A stretch of 64,000 bases of DNA from Marinomonas sp. TW1 (GTDB lineage: Bacteria; Pseudomonadota; Gammaproteobacteria; Pseudomonadales; Marinomonadaceae): the NCBI RefSeq assembly GCF_001625355.1, contig NZ_JSEE01000004.1:62001-126000 (forward strand), read 5' to 3'. The notes beneath the pieces were generated by a model that was not told the DNA's origin, searched no databases, and saw nothing but the letters and a program-made list of their open reading frames with translations. Position 1 is the first letter of the stretch. Each line of letters starts with the position of its first letter. Below, piece by piece: positions 1 to 10,537 of this stretch. Both the position numbers and the translations under genes were made by a program.

Positions 1-32
1 TTTTCGGCAATATAAAGAATCATAATCACACT

Positions 33-52
33 TACTGTTTATATATACAGTA
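33..52. promoter_or_regulatory. LexA (SOS) box
   Basis: The 20-bp site has the CTG-N10-CAG core (CTG at 35-37, CAG at 48-50) with an alternating AT centre. It differs from the gammaproteobacterial LexA consensus at one base (T for A at position 39). The surrounding inverted repeat extends to 28-57. The gene on its right is the 3' end of a minus-strand stress gene, so the controlled promoter most likely reads leftward, to a gene outside the window. The site match is seen; the regulated gene is not. Confidence 0.75.
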
Positions 53-91
53 AGTGTAACTAAGAGTCGATATTAAGACCAGCCTATCAGG

Positions 92-574
92 CTACTTTAT
101 TGGTACAACCATGACAGGAATGTCACTGGAGTGAATGACTTTGTTGGCGGTTGAGCCTAACACCATCTGCCCAATCGTACTGTGCGTGCGACTGTTCATG
201 ATGATTAAATCTGCCTGTTGTTGCTTGGCGGCTTGCTGAATAGCATCGGCTGGTAGGCCGCTAATGATAAGTGTCTCTGGTTCTGTGGTGAGTCCGCTCA
301 GCTCATCTTGATGGCGTTCTATAAACTCTTTTAATAGGCTATTCATGCGCTGTTGCACGTCATTATTGGCCTCATTGCGCATGGTTTCTAAGACATCGTC
401 GCTGATGTAGTTATGAATCATGCTGGCAGCTTGGGGATTCAGTGGTTCCATGACGTGCATCAAAACGATTTTAGCCTGATGCGTTAGCGCTAAACTGAAA
501 ACCAGTTCAATTGCTGACTGAGTTTGGTTTTCTAGATCGCAAGCGTAAAGTAGCGTGTTGATTTTCGGTAACAT
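92..574 (-). CDS. Universal stress protein, UspA family
   Basis: A 160-residue single-domain universal stress protein, the usual length for the family, which are cytoplasmic nucleotide-binding proteins induced by stress and starvation. The N-terminal beta strand (KINTLLYACDLE), the late motif V-L-G-S-T-A-N-K-V-I and the closing IPVMVVPI strand fit the Usp fold and its ATP-binding loop. The ATG at 574 follows a purine-rich AGAGGG. It is monocistronic as far as visible: a possible SOS promoter lies beyond its 3' end and a separate small gene lies upstream. Family assignment is firm; the specific physiological trigger is not visible. Confidence 0.92.
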   Translation of the reverse strand: MLPKINTLLYACDLENQTQSAIELVFSLALTHQAKIVLMHVMEPLNPQAASMIHNYISDDVLETMRNEANNDVQQRMNSLLKEFIERHQDELSGLTTEPETLIISGLPADAIQQAAKQQQADLIIMNSRTHSTIGQMVLGSTANKVIHSSDIPVMVVPIK

Positions 575-626
575 ATTAAGGCCCTCTTGTTATGTTCCTT
601 CAGCGGATCCTTTTAGCTTAGACTCT

Positions 627-848
627 TTAGCTTTTTCTTTGCTGATCTGTATCAATTATTTGTGTACTGATTTTGATGGTGCTGCTGGAAGCACTGGATG
701 TGTTGGGTTTATTGACGTGATTGGCAAACAGAAAGCAGCTGATTGATGAAATAAAAATAAAGCTGATAAACAACATGCTCCAGTAATCCGTTGCTTTGCT
801 ATCTTGTTTATTCAGTTTGGTCGCTGGAACAAAGGCTTTCGTCTTCAT
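627..848 (-). CDS. Small single-pass membrane protein, unknown function, preceded by a Fur box
   Basis: A 73-residue protein with a basic N-terminus (MKTKAFVPATKLNKQD), one hydrophobic segment at about residues 23-43 and a Ser/Thr-rich tail. I do not recognise the family. The start is supported by an AAGGAG element seven bases before the ATG. A near-perfect Fur site lies about 37-51 bases upstream of the start, which suggests iron-dependent repression. Its size, single membrane segment and control resemble small accessory proteins of iron or cytochrome systems, but no function can be assigned from sequence alone. Confidence 0.6.
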   Translation of the reverse strand: MKTKAFVPATKLNKQDSKATDYWSMLFISFIFISSISCFLFANHVNKPNTSSASSSTIKISTQIIDTDQQRKS

Positions 849-884
849 GACATTCTCCTTTTGTATCTGTTTATAGAAATTTAA

Positions 885-899
885 TGATAATCAATATCA
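885..899 (-). promoter_or_regulatory. Fur box
   Basis: The 15-bp sequence TGATAATCAATATCA matches the 7-1-7 Fur consensus (TGATAAT-N-ATTATCA) at 14 of 15 positions. It lies in the upstream region of the small membrane protein that starts at 848. The divergent FKBP gene starts about 130 bp away on the other strand, so the small protein is the more likely target. Confidence 0.75.
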
Positions 900-1028
900 T
901 TTAAAAAAGCTATCTCTGTGATAACTATTTTCAACTACTGGCAGAGGTGTTTGTGCCATGTTCCAAGCGGTTTGGCTATGTTATGATGGCGGCCTAATTT
1001 TTTAAGCGATAATAAAGAGAGTGTAAAC

Positions 1029-1649
1029 ATGTCAGAACTGTCGTTCGACTCAAATGAAGCAAAAATTGCATACGGCATTGGTCGTCAAATCGGTGATCAG
1101 CTACGTGGTAGTGACCTAGGTGAGTTGTCTTTAACTCATTTGTTCGCTGCGATTGAAGACGCGTTGAACAATGCTGAAATGCGTGTTCCTGGCGCTGAGT
1201 TGGAAGCGGCATTTGCTGAACTTCAACAAAAAATGGAAGAAAAAAGCCGTGCAGCTTCTGAAGAAAACATCGCTGAGGGCGACGCTTTCCTAGCGGAAAA
1301 CAAAGCGAAAGAAGGGATTCAGGTAACTGAGTCAGGTTTACAATACGAAGTACTTGAAGAAGGTACAGGTAACGTACCAAGTGGTGATGCGACGGTTCGT
1401 GTTCATTACGAAGGTCGACTAACTGACGGTCAAGTTTTTGATAGCTCTATTGCTCGTGGTGAGCCGATTGAGTTCCCACTAACTGGCGTTATTGCTGGTT
1501 GGACTGAAGGCCTACAATTGATGAAAGAAGGTGCTAAATACCGTCTAACTATTCCGGCTGAATTGGCTTACGGCGCACAAGGTGCTGGCGCTATGATCAA
1601 GCCTCATTCTGTTCTTCAGTTTGATGTTGAATTGATCGCGATTGTATAA
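1029..1649 (+). CDS. fklB: FKBP-type peptidyl-prolyl isomerase (FklB/FKBP22 type)
   Basis: Cis-trans prolyl isomerase of 206 residues. Residues 1 to about 90 form the helical dimerisation domain typical of FkpA/FklB/Mip (opening SFDSNEAKIAYGIGRQIG). Residues about 95-206 are the FKBP catalytic domain, with VHYEGRLTDGQVFDSS, the GWTEGLQLM segment containing the pocket tryptophan, and the closing LQFDVELI. No signal peptide is visible, which favours cytoplasmic FklB over periplasmic FkpA. An AAAGAGAG element precedes the ATG, a TG-extended -10 (TATGAT at 982-987) lies upstream, and an intrinsic terminator follows the stop. Confidence 0.93.
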   Translation: MSELSFDSNEAKIAYGIGRQIGDQLRGSDLGELSLTHLFAAIEDALNNAEMRVPGAELEAAFAELQQKMEEKSRAASEENIAEGDAFLAENKAKEGIQVTESGLQYEVLEEGTGNVPSGDATVRVHYEGRLTDGQVFDSSIARGEPIEFPLTGVIAGWTEGLQLMKEGAKYRLTIPAELAYGAQGAGAMIKPHSVLQFDVELIAIV

Positions 1650-1670
1650 TCGATTGATCTGTTCTATGAA

Positions 1671-1697
1671 AGCGAGCCCAGGCGGCTCGCTTTTTTT
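1671..1697 (+). terminator. Intrinsic terminator of fklB
   Basis: An 8-bp perfect stem (AGCGAGCC / GGCTCGCT) with a 5-nt loop is followed by seven T residues, 22 bp after the fklB stop codon. Confidence 0.9.
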
Positions 1698-1747
1698 GCC
1701 ATTTTTAATGGTGATATTGATTGATTTTCTGTCCATCAAAGGATGGT

Positions 1748-2164
1748 TTAGATCGTTCTTTCCATACGAACGTGAAGTTTCCCTGCTTCTAAAAAGACCT
1801 TGCCATCTGAGCGAAAGTTTTGCTTTTCATAAAAACTTTGTACTTCAACTTGCGCATTCAGAAAAACGGTTTGAATTCCCATTTCTCTTGCCACTTGAAC
1901 GGCTTTTCGCAGTAAACGTTCCCCATAACCTTGATGGCGATAAGCAGGTAATACCGCCAAGCGGCCAATCTGACCTTTTTCGGTGAGGCGGCAAGTACCC
2001 GTCGGCACAGCGGTCGTGCCAAAAGAGACAAAGTGGACGGCGTGTTGATCTTCATCATCCCATTCGTCAATCGGATCTATACCTTGCTCGATGATAAAGA
2101 CTTGAGTGCGAACGAACTTAAGTTGCTCTTTGCTGCTGTTCCAATCAGACGTTAGGATGTTCAT
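1748..2164 (-). CDS. GNAT family N-acetyltransferase
   Basis: A 138-residue GCN5-related acetyltransferase, a YjcF-like short form. The acetyl-CoA pyrophosphate-binding motif R-x-x-G-x-G is visible at residues 76-81 (RHQGYG), preceded by the motif-A strand IGRLAVLP and followed by an NAQVEVQSFYEKQNF segment typical of motif B. Substrate unknown. Its start overlaps the stop of the upstream gene (roxA) by four bases (ATGA), so the two are translationally coupled. Confidence 0.88.
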   Translation of the reverse strand: MNILTSDWNSSKEQLKFVRTQVFIIEQGIDPIDEWDDEDQHAVHFVSFGTTAVPTGTCRLTEKGQIGRLAVLPAYRHQGYGERLLRKAVQVAREMGIQTVFLNAQVEVQSFYEKQNFRSDGKVFLEAGKLHVRMERTI

Positions 2165-3384
2165 TCCTCGTCCTCTTCAGGTTCTGGTGCGGTAAGTTCA
2201 ATCAGTCCTTGCTGACTAATTAGGAAACGAACAAGCGGTTCTAAATCCTCATGCTGTGATAAGTCTAACCCAGAAAAATCAAATTCGCTCTGATCGCAAA
2301 TCGCTTGAATAAAGGTGGTTAATGTTTGAGCTACAACAATGTGTTCGCCATTACAAAACACTTTAATGGCATCCGTCATGTTTGTTTGTTGATAATAGCA
2401 GATACGAGCGTCACCAGGGCGAATGAAGGTTTTTCCTTGCTTGGCTGAAAAGAAGGCTTGGTCTTGTTCGACTTGATTTAATGGCGATAAATATTCAGGG
2501 TATTTACTTTCGCTCATGGTGTCGCCAAGCCATTCGGCCAAAAGATCGGGTTGTTGTAATAAGCGGCTTAACTCATTCTGTAAGTAGCGAATATCGTCAT
2601 GATGAATTTCCGCACTGTGTTCTCTTTGCTCTGGTTCAGGAGCGGCAAAACGGTTTTTTTCATTGATGCTTTCACAAAGTTTATCGCGTATGCCCGTTAG
2701 AGCTTCTTGAAGACTGGGCGCTCTAAAGCCAATGGAGTAAGTCATGCAGTCATCATCCAATGCTCGACCATTGTGCGCAAAGTTGGGCGGCAAATACAAA
2801 ATGTCGCCTGCGTCTAAGGTCCAATCCATGTCAGGATCAGCTTGGAAATTATCTAAGATGTGTAGGTCAATATTGGCTAAAGCTTTGTCTTGATAGCTTT
2901 CAGGCCCTAAGACTTGCCAACGGCGCTTGCCAGCAACTTGGACCAGAAAGACATCGTATTGATCGTAATGTGGTCCAACACTTCCGCCTTCGGTGGCGTA
3001 GCTGACCATGACATCGTCTAATCGCCAGCTGGGTAAAAACTGGAATTGCTCTTTCAAGTTTTGAATTTCTGGTACCCAATGGTCAACCGCTTGAACCAGT
3101 AAAGTCCATTCTCTCTCAGGTAACTGAGTAAAGTGTTCTTCATCAAATGGGCCTTGTTGTAATTCCCAAGGGCGATCACCATGCTCAATGACAATACGAG
3201 ATTCCACTTCTTCTTCCATGGCCATGCCTGCCAGTTCATTGGCGTCGAGTGGTGGCGTGAAATCCGCGAGACCAGCACGAATCAGCAGAGGTTTCTTCTG
3301 CCAATATTCAGTGATAAAAGTGTGCGCTGTCATGCCACCCAAAATAGACAATGGAGAATGAAGGTCAATCATATTGTTGCTCAT
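2161..3384 (-). CDS. roxA: 50S ribosomal protein L16 3-hydroxylase (ribosomal oxygenase RoxA/YcfD)
   Basis: A JmjC/cupin 2-oxoglutarate Fe(II) oxygenase of 407 residues. The family member YcfD hydroxylates an arginine of ribosomal protein L16. The iron triad is visible as H139-x-D141 (GPHYDQYDVFLVQ) and H204 (NFAHNG), and the helical C-terminal region is present. It is slightly longer than E. coli YcfD, with an acidic C-terminus. It lies just downstream of purB, separated by a terminator-like hairpin, and is coupled to the acetyltransferase downstream. Assignment rests on motif and context. Confidence 0.88.
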   Translation of the reverse strand: MSNNMIDLHSPLSILGGMTAHTFITEYWQKKPLLIRAGLADFTPPLDANELAGMAMEEEVESRIVIEHGDRPWELQQGPFDEEHFTQLPEREWTLLVQAVDHWVPEIQNLKEQFQFLPSWRLDDVMVSYATEGGSVGPHYDQYDVFLVQVAGKRRWQVLGPESYQDKALANIDLHILDNFQADPDMDWTLDAGDILYLPPNFAHNGRALDDDCMTYSIGFRAPSLQEALTGIRDKLCESINEKNRFAAPEPEQREHSAEIHHDDIRYLQNELSRLLQQPDLLAEWLGDTMSESKYPEYLSPLNQVEQDQAFFSAKQGKTFIRPGDARICYYQQTNMTDAIKVFCNGEHIVVAQTLTTFIQAICDQSEFDFSGLDLSQHEDLEPLVRFLISQQGLIELTAPEPEEDEE

Positions 3385-3413
3385 TAGAATGAATAAAAAT
3401 CTGTTATTAGAGA

Positions 3414-3444
3414 CAAAAAAGAGCCGATAAATCGGCCCTTTTTT
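3414..3444 (-). terminator. Bidirectional-looking terminator between purB and roxA
   Basis: A stem of GCCGAT / ATCGGC (3423-3428 and 3431-3436) is flanked by A-run 3414-3420 and T-run 3439-3444. On the minus strand it ends the purB transcript, perhaps partially, since roxA follows on the same strand. Confidence 0.75.
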
Positions 3445-3464
3445 CTTAACTCAACGTCGTTTTC

Positions 3465-4874
<1,410 letters not shown>

Positions 4875-4933
4875 CTATTATAGGCAAAAGCAAGACGGTA
4901 ATACAGGGATATGAGATGAGGTTAGGCATAAAA

Positions 4934-4968
4934 AAGCCCAGTATTGTCATTTTGACAATACTGGGCTT
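4934..4968 (-). terminator. Intrinsic terminator of icd
   Basis: A perfect 16-bp stem (4934-4949 with 4953-4968) has a 3-nt loop and, on the minus strand, a T-run (A-run 4930-4935 on the plus strand). It lies 24 bp after the icd stop. Confidence 0.9.
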
Positions 4969-4991
4969 GGTATCACGAAGTTAGTGAAAAC

Positions 4992-7214
4992 TTATAGAGA
5001 TGCCAACGCTTGGTTAAAGGTTGCACTCGGACGCATGATCTTAGCTACTTCGTTAAGATCCATGTGGTAGTAACCAGATAGACCAGAAGGTTTGCCTTGA
5101 ACCGCAGCAAGTTCTGCAACAATCGCTGCCTCGTTGTCTGCTAATTGCTTAGCAAGAGGAGCGAATTTCGCCGCTAACGTCGCGTCGTCTGTTTGCGTCG
5201 CCAATTCTTGTGACCAGTACATCGCTAGGTAGAAGTGGCTACCACGGTTATCCAATTCACCCGCTTTACGAGAAGGTGATTTGTTGGTGTCTAGAAGTTT
5301 GCCGGTGGCTTTGTCTAGGCAAGCGGCAAGAATTTTCGCTTTTTCGTTATTGTGCTTGATGCCCAATTCTTCAAAAGAGACAGCCACTGCCAAGAATTCA
5401 CCAAGAGAATCCCAACGTAGGTGGTTTTCTTCCATAAGCTGTTGAACGTGCTTAGGAGCAGAACCGCCAGCGCCTGTTTCATACATGCCGCCACCTTGTA
5501 GCATTGGCACGATAGACAGCATTTTCGCAGACGTGCCCAATTCCAAGATAGGGAACAAGTCAGTTAGGTAATCACGAAGGATGTTGCCCGTTACTGAAAT
5601 GGTATCTAGACCACGAATGATGCGCTCCATAGAGAAACGGATCGCTTCGTTGTAGTTCATAATGCGAATGTCTAAACCGTTAGTGTCGTGTTCTTTTAGG
5701 TAGTTTTCGACTTTCTTGCGAAGTTCGTTATCGTGTGGACGAGCTTCTTCTAACCAGAACACCGCAGGTGTGTCAGATTGACGAGCGCGAGTTACACCCA
5801 GCTTGACCCAATCACGGATTGGAGCATCTTTGGTTTGGCAAGCGCGCCAGATATCGCCTTTTTCTACCGCGTGCTGCATTAGGACGTTACCCTGTGCATC
5901 AACAACGCGCATAGTACCGGCTTCGGCGATTTCGAATGTTTTATCGTGAGAACCGTATTCTTCTGCTTTTTGAGCCATTAGGCCAACGTTTGGCACTGTG
6001 CCCATGGTGACTGGATCGAATGCACCATTGGTTTTACAGAAGTTAATGGTTTCTTGGTAAATGCGTGCGTAAGTGCTGTCTGGAATGACGGCTTTCGCAT
6101 CATGTGCTTTACCATCACGGCCCCACATTTTACCAGAGTTACGGATCATCGCAGGCATAGAAGCATCAACAATCACGTCACTTGGTACATGCAAGTTAGT
6201 GATGCCTTTGTCTGAGTCCACCATCGCTAGTTCAGGACGCGTTTTGTAAACGTCTTGAATCGCTTGTTTGATCTCTTCTTGTTTCGCTTCTGGAAGGCTT
6301 TGGATTTTGTCGTAAACGCTACCTAAACCATTGTTTGGGTTGACGCCGATTTCTTTGAAAAGCTCGCCGTATTTTTCGAAAACGTCTTTGTAGAAAACCG
6401 TGACCGCGTGACCAAATACGATTGGGTGAGACACTTTCATCATGGTGGCTTTTAAGTGAACAGACCACATGATGTTGTCTTCTTTCGCTTCTTGTAGAGA
6501 AGCTTCAAAGAAGGCGCGCAGTTTAGTGCAGTTGATGTTCATGCTATCGATGATTTCGCCAGCAAGAAGCGGCAAGGATTTTTTCAGTTCAACAGAGCCG
6601 TCTTTTTTCACGAATTCGATGTTAACGGTTTGAGCGGAATCCATAGTAACGGACTGCTCAGAAGAGTAAAAATCACCGTCGCGCATGTAATCAACGTGCG
6701 AAACAGAGGTTTTGCTCCATTTACCCATTGAATGAGGGTTCTTACGAGCGAAGTTTTTAACCGCTGCAGGCGCTCGACGGTCAGAGTTACCTTGGCGTAG
6801 AACTGGGTTTACCGCACTACCAAGCACTTTAGAATAACGAGCTTGAACGTCTTTTTCTTCGTCTGTTTGTGGGTTTTCTGGATATTCAGGAAGACCATAG
6901 CCTTCTGCGTTTAATTCTTTGATGGTGGCGTATAGCTGAGGCAGAGAGGCACTGATGTTAGGTAATTTAACAATGTTTGCTTCAGGGTTGGCAGTCAAAT
7001 CGCCAAGAAATTTAAGACCGTCTTCTGCTTGTTTGTCGGCAGGTAGCTTATCAGCAAAAGCGGAAATTACACGACTAGCTAAAGAGATGTCGGTCAGTTT
7101 TAGTTCGATGTCTGCTTCTTTAGCGAAAGCGCCAAAGATAGGAAGTAAAGACGCGGTTGCCAGTGCAGGCGCCTCATCGGTAAATGTATAGTAAATGGTT
7201 TGTTTTGTTGACAT
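4992..7214 (-). CDS. icd: NADP-dependent isocitrate dehydrogenase, monomeric type
   Basis: A 740-residue monomeric isocitrate dehydrogenase, full length for the family, unrelated in size to the 416-residue homodimeric enzyme of E. coli. It oxidatively decarboxylates isocitrate to 2-oxoglutarate in the TCA cycle. Family hallmarks include [19 protein letters not shown] near residue 143, the [13 protein letters not shown] segment and [19 protein letters not shown] near residue 585. Pseudomonads carry this gene (idh) in the same neighbourhood beside cspD-clpSA. It has its own strong terminator and 217 bp of upstream DNA, so it is probably monocistronic. Confidence 0.97.
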   Translation of the reverse strand: MSTKQTIYYTFTDEAPALATASLLPIFGAFAKEADIELKLTDISLASRVISAFADKLPADKQAEDGLKFLGDLTANPEANIVKLPNISASLPQLYATIKELNAEGYGLPEYPENPQTDEEKDVQARYSKVLGSAVNPVLRQGNSDRRAPAAVKNFARKNPHSMGKWSKTSVSHVDYMRDGDFYSSEQSVTMDSAQTVNIEFVKKDGSVELKKSLPLLAGEIIDSMNINCTKLRAFFEASLQEAKEDNIMWSVHLKATMMKVSHPIVFGHAVTVFYKDVFEKYGELFKEIGVNPNNGLGSVYDKIQSLPEAKQEEIKQAIQDVYKTRPELAMVDSDKGITNLHVPSDVIVDASMPAMIRNSGKMWGRDGKAHDAKAVIPDSTYARIYQETINFCKTNGAFDPVTMGTVPNVGLMAQKAEEYGSHDKTFEIAEAGTMRVVDAQGNVLMQHAVEKGDIWRACQTKDAPIRDWVKLGVTRARQSDTPAVFWLEEARPHDNELRKKVENYLKEHDTNGLDIRIMNYNEAIRFSMERIIRGLDTISVTGNILRDYLTDLFPILELGTSAKMLSIVPMLQGGGMYETGAGGSAPKHVQQLMEENHLRWDSLGEFLAVAVSFEELGIKHNNEKAKILAACLDKATGKLLDTNKSPSRKAGELDNRGSHFYLAMYWSQELATQTDDATLAAKFAPLAKQLADNEAAIVAELAAVQGKPSGLSGYYHMDLNEVAKIMRPSATFNQALASL

Positions 7215-7404
7215 GTAATTCCCCTAACATTTCAGGCATTAGCCTATTGAATCGAAGATGACTTTTAGCCGCCATTCCTAATTTAACAAAGCTGAGATGG
7301 TATAAAATTTGCCCGACATACTAACGAAAAAATGCATTCAGAGATATCGGTTGAAAATTATACTCGCAATTAACGCTGGTTATTCTTGTGTATTTTTGCG
7401 CATT

Positions 7405-7429
7405 AAAAAAGGTCTCTGCGACCTTTTTT
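7405..7429 (-). terminator. Intrinsic terminator of the mnmA-hflD unit
   Basis: A 10-bp inverted repeat (AAAAAAGGTC / GACCTTTTTT) with a 5-nt loop directly follows the hflD stop on the minus strand. Confidence 0.88.
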
Positions 7430-7431
7430 AA

Positions 7432-8064
7432 TCATTCATTACGTGAATCTAGTGCGTTTAACAGTGCTTTTCGTTTGAAAATAAGATGCCAGCGTTTACC
7501 GCCTAATTGACGCCATAACATCGCCGCTCTGACGCCAGCCATTAAGATAGCACGAACTTGGTTGGCAACGTGGGCCTGCTGTAAAAAGCGACTGTCCCCA
7601 TGCACTTGAATTCGAAATGGCAATTTACTGAGGGTATCCTGATACATGCCAGAGATCGAGGCCATGATGTTTTCGTGCAACACCGAATCGTAATGTTCTT
7701 TTTTACTCGCGATCTGAGTGATTTGCTGACCAATTTGTGACAGCATTTCTGGATGCTTTGCCAATTTGCTTTCAAGGTGAATCAAACTCAGAGTGTATCT
7801 TAAGGTATCAGGATTCACACTGTTACGATCTTTGCCGAGAGCTTGTCTGGTTATTTTTCGTCCGATCGCCAGATTGCTCTGACAGTCCCACTGACCACCA
7901 TAGATGTCTTCGGTTTCATCCGCATTGAGCATCAACACACTGTCGATTAAGGGTTGCAGATACGTTTTATCCACTTGGCCTGTCTTAGCTAGATTGGCGA
8001 CCAACTCCGCAGCTTGGAAAACGGCAGATAGGGCAATGGTTTGCTCTTTTTCTCTGTTACTCAC
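7432..8064 (-). CDS. hflD: High-frequency lysogenization protein HflD
   Basis: A 210-residue all-helical protein of the HflD family, known in E. coli as a negative regulator of phage lambda lysogeny that binds CII. Its conserved chromosomal role is unclear. The N-terminus (QTIALSAVFQAAELVANLAKTG) and the AIMLAGVRAAMLWRQLGGKRW region near the C-terminus are characteristic. The start codon is GTG at 8064, preceded by a GAAAGAG stretch. It lies 66 bp downstream of mnmA, the conserved order in gammaproteobacteria. Confidence 0.92.
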   Translation of the reverse strand: MSNREKEQTIALSAVFQAAELVANLAKTGQVDKTYLQPLIDSVLMLNADETEDIYGGQWDCQSNLAIGRKITRQALGKDRNSVNPDTLRYTLSLIHLESKLAKHPEMLSQIGQQITQIASKKEHYDSVLHENIMASISGMYQDTLSKLPFRIQVHGDSRFLQQAHVANQVRAILMAGVRAAMLWRQLGGKRWHLIFKRKALLNALDSRNE

Positions 8065-8130
8065 GTTATCTACTCTTTCTCTATTTTGCGTGTTATCCGG
8101 TAATGAAATTATGGCGTTGTGGTCTAGGAG

Positions 8131-9252
8131 CTATTTATTAAACGCAATGTTAATGATACCGCCGCCTAAGCATACATCATCTAGGTAAAATACCACGGAC
8201 TGACCAGGGGTGATGGCTCTTTGTGGTTCTTTAAATGAAACTTCTACTCGGCCATCGGCTAATTCATTAAGCGTACATTCTTGGTCTGGCTGACGGTAAC
8301 GGCATTTAGCTTTACAGGTCAGCGAGAAGCTCGGTTTTTTACGAGCAATCCAATCAAAGTTGTCAGCTATTAGGTGGGTTTTGAAAAGCGATTCATGTTG
8401 ACCACCTTGAGTGACCAATAGCACATTGCGCTCTAAATCTTTTTCCACAACGTACCAAGGGTCATCTGAATATTTTGCCAGTCCACCGATTCCTAAGCCT
8501 TGACGCTGCCCAATTGTGTGGTACATCAAACCATGGTGACGGCCAATTTTATCGCCTTCGAGTGTTTCTATGTCACCAGGTTGGGCGGGCAAATACTGCT
8601 CAAGAAAGTCTTTAAAACGACGTTCGCCGATGAAGCAAATGCCAGTGCTGTCTTTCTTGTTGTGGGTGATTAGGTCGTTTTCTTCTGCTAAACGACGTAC
8701 TTCTGGTTTTTCTAATTCGCCCACTGGAAAAAGGGATTTAGCAATTTCATCTTTTCCTACCGCGTGTAAAAAGTAGCTTTGATCTTTATTGTTGTCTAAA
8801 CCTTTGAGCAAGATTGGCTCGCCATTTTGCTCGCCGCGACGTACATAATGACCTGTGGCGATGAAATCAGCGCCCAGCGCGACAGCGTATTCAAGGAAGG
8901 CTTTGAATTTGATTTCTTTGTTACACAAGATGTCCGGATTAGGCGTTCGACCCGCTTTGTACTCGGCTAAGAAGTGTTCAAAGACATTGTCCCAGTATTC
9001 AGCAGCGAAGTTGGCGGTATGGAGTTTGATGCCTAATTTATCACTAACAGCTTGAGCATCGGCTAGATCTTCTTTGGCGGTGCAGTATTCTGTGCCATCA
9101 TCTTCATCCCAGTTCTTCATGAACAGGCCTTCAACCTGATAACCCTGCTGCATTAAAAGTAAAGCTGATACAGAAGAGTCAACACCGCCCGACATGCCGA
9201 CGATGACTTTTTTTGCGCTGTTTGCGTTGTTAGCAAGGGAGCTGTCGTTCAT
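8131..9252 (-). CDS. mnmA: tRNA-specific 2-thiouridylase MnmA
   Basis: A 373-residue enzyme that thiolates U34 of tRNA for Lys, Glu and Gln, using sulfur passed along the Tus relay, whose genes are also in this window (24061-25418). The PP-loop SGGVDSS is at about residues 20-26. The two catalytic cysteines are visible, one in LCNKEIKF (about residue 109) and one in TGICFIGER (about residue 205). C-terminal beta-barrel motifs ([11 protein letters not shown]) are intact. First gene of the mnmA-hflD pair. Confidence 0.97.
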   Translation of the reverse strand: MNDSSLANNANSAKKVIVGMSGGVDSSVSALLLMQQGYQVEGLFMKNWDEDDGTEYCTAKEDLADAQAVSDKLGIKLHTANFAAEYWDNVFEHFLAEYKAGRTPNPDILCNKEIKFKAFLEYAVALGADFIATGHYVRRGEQNGEPILLKGLDNNKDQSYFLHAVGKDEIAKSLFPVGELEKPEVRRLAEENDLITHNKKDSTGICFIGERRFKDFLEQYLPAQPGDIETLEGDKIGRHHGLMYHTIGQRQGLGIGGLAKYSDDPWYVVEKDLERNVLLVTQGGQHESLFKTHLIADNFDWIARKKPSFSLTCKAKCRYRQPDQECTLNELADGRVEVSFKEPQRAITPGQSVVFYLDDVCLGGGIINIAFNK

Positions 9253-9370
9253 TCTTTATCTATTCTCATTTTAGAGAGGCTACGCCTCAAATACATTTGT
9301 TGGGATTGTACCATTTTCGTTTCCATTGATGCGAATAGCGCAAAGATATTGACGGCTTATTCCTATCTTT

Positions 9371-9856
9371 TTAACTATTTTTAGGCGTCAAAAACTGGTT
9401 CGATAAAAAGGTTAAAGGCATTGTGGGGGTGTTTTGTGAATCTTCAATACAAGCATTGATTAGTGGACTACGATGAGGAACGTTTTGTATCTCCTCCCAG
9501 CTAAGCCAATGTGATGAGATGATGTCGTTGTCCAGCTGATCACTGATATGTTGAACTGGTCGGCATAGGATGCACAGTCGATGATAAGTGTCAGCGCCTT
9601 CGTAAGGCGTAAATGCATATAATCCGACTAGACCAATCGGCTCTACTAGCCAGCCAGATTCTTCTTGTGTTTCACGAATCACCGCTTGTAACACATCCTC
9701 GTTATTTTCGACGTGCCCGGCTGGTTGATTCAGCACGATTTGATTGTCCTGCCACTCTTTTACCATGAGGTACTTTTGGTCTTTCTGAACGAGAGCTGCG
9801 ACGGTTAGGTGCGGTAGTCTGTTTCTTTCTTTGTTGTTCAAACTGGTTAACCTCAT
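9371..9856 (-). CDS. nudJ: Nudix hydrolase NudJ (phosphatase)
   Basis: A 161-residue Nudix protein of the NudJ type (HMP-PP, nucleoside tri- and diphosphate hydrolase in E. coli). The Nudix box G-x5-E-x7-R-E-x2-E-E-x-G-W spans residues 47-69 (GHVENNE ... RETQEESGW), preceded by NQPAGH. The only usable ATG is at 9856, which lies 155 bp inside the 3' end of rluE in another frame. No good ribosome-binding site is visible, so expression may depend on coupling. The family needs about this much N-terminus (LPHLTVAALV), so a much shorter start is unlikely. Confidence 0.88.
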   Translation of the reverse strand: MRLTSLNNKERNRLPHLTVAALVQKDQKYLMVKEWQDNQIVLNQPAGHVENNEDVLQAVIRETQEESGWLVEPIGLVGLYAFTPYEGADTYHRLCILCRPVQHISDQLDNDIISSHWLSWEEIQNVPHRSPLINACIEDSQNTPTMPLTFLSNQFLTPKNS

Positions 9857-10412
9857 GTTGCAATTCGCTGGTCGTGTCTGTGTATTGCCACTCTCCAGGA
9901 GCTAGGGTGTCGAGTGTGTATGGGCCGATAGCATAGCGAATTAATCTTAGAGTAGGGAATCCAACCGCGGCGGTCATGCGTCGTACTTGGCGATTTTTCC
10001 CCTCGTGTATCTGCAGGCTAAGCCAGCTGGTTGGAATGTTTTTGCGCTCTCTTACAGGGGGATTTCGAGGCCAAATATTAGGAGTGGTCATGCGTGTTGC
10101 TTGAGCCGGTTTGGTGAGGCCATCTTTGAGCTCAATGCCTTGTCTCAGTTGCTCAAGTGCTTGATCTGATATGTCGCCCTCGACCTGCACCCAATAGGTT
10201 TTAGGCATTTTGAATTTTGGCGAGGCGATGAGATGTTGCAGTGAGCCTTGATTGGTCAGTAATAATAAACCTTCTGAGTCATAGTCTAAACGTCCCGCTG
10301 AATAAAAATCGGGAACGTCAATAAAACTGGACAGTGCCAATTTTTCGCCTTCAGAGGTAAATTGGCTTAACACTTGGAAAGGTTTATTAAATTTAATTAA
10401 ATGGCTTGGCAT
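9702..10412 (-). CDS. rluE: 23S rRNA pseudouridine(2457) synthase RluE
   Basis: A 236-residue RsuA/RluE-family pseudouridine synthase lacking an S4 domain, as in E. coli RluE (217 residues). The catalytic aspartate is in G-R-L-D-Y-D-S-E-G-L-L-L-L (about residues 40-52). The motif EGKNRQVRRM marks the RsuA family. The recognisable fold ends near residue 180. The remaining roughly 55 residues are Arg/Lys/Ser-rich, look disordered, and overlap the nudJ reading frame. The order rluE-nudJ-mnmA-hflD is as in E. coli. Confidence 0.92.
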   Translation of the reverse strand: MPSHLIKFNKPFQVLSQFTSEGEKLALSSFIDVPDFYSAGRLDYDSEGLLLLTNQGSLQHLIASPKFKMPKTYWVQVEGDISDQALEQLRQGIELKDGLTKPAQATRMTTPNIWPRNPPVRERKNIPTSWLSLQIHEGKNRQVRRMTAAVGFPTLRLIRYAIGPYTLDTLAPGEWQYTDTTSELQHEVNQFEQQRKKQTTAPNRRSSRSERPKVPHGKRVAGQSNRAESTSRARRK

Positions 10413-10461
10413 ATTTTGATTAAAAATTCGCTTATATCGGTGATATAGAAGGCAAACGAAA

Positions 10462-10494
10462 ATATCTTACTTCTGCTGAAGGGAAGTAAGATAT
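10462..10494 (-). terminator. Probable terminator of cspD
   Basis: A perfect 12-bp inverted repeat (10462-10473 with 10483-10494) with a 9-nt loop. On the minus strand it is followed by TTTTCGTTT, a moderate U tract. It lies between cspD and rluE, which read in the same direction. Confidence 0.5.
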
Positions 10495-10537
10495 CAAAAT
10501 CGGCCGCAAATATCGACGATGGAAATGGCGGCGTCGT

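Noticed and set aside
81-93. Terminator of the universal stress gene
   Set aside because: The 5-bp hairpin AGCCT/AGGCT overlaps the stop codon and has no T-run on the minus strand.
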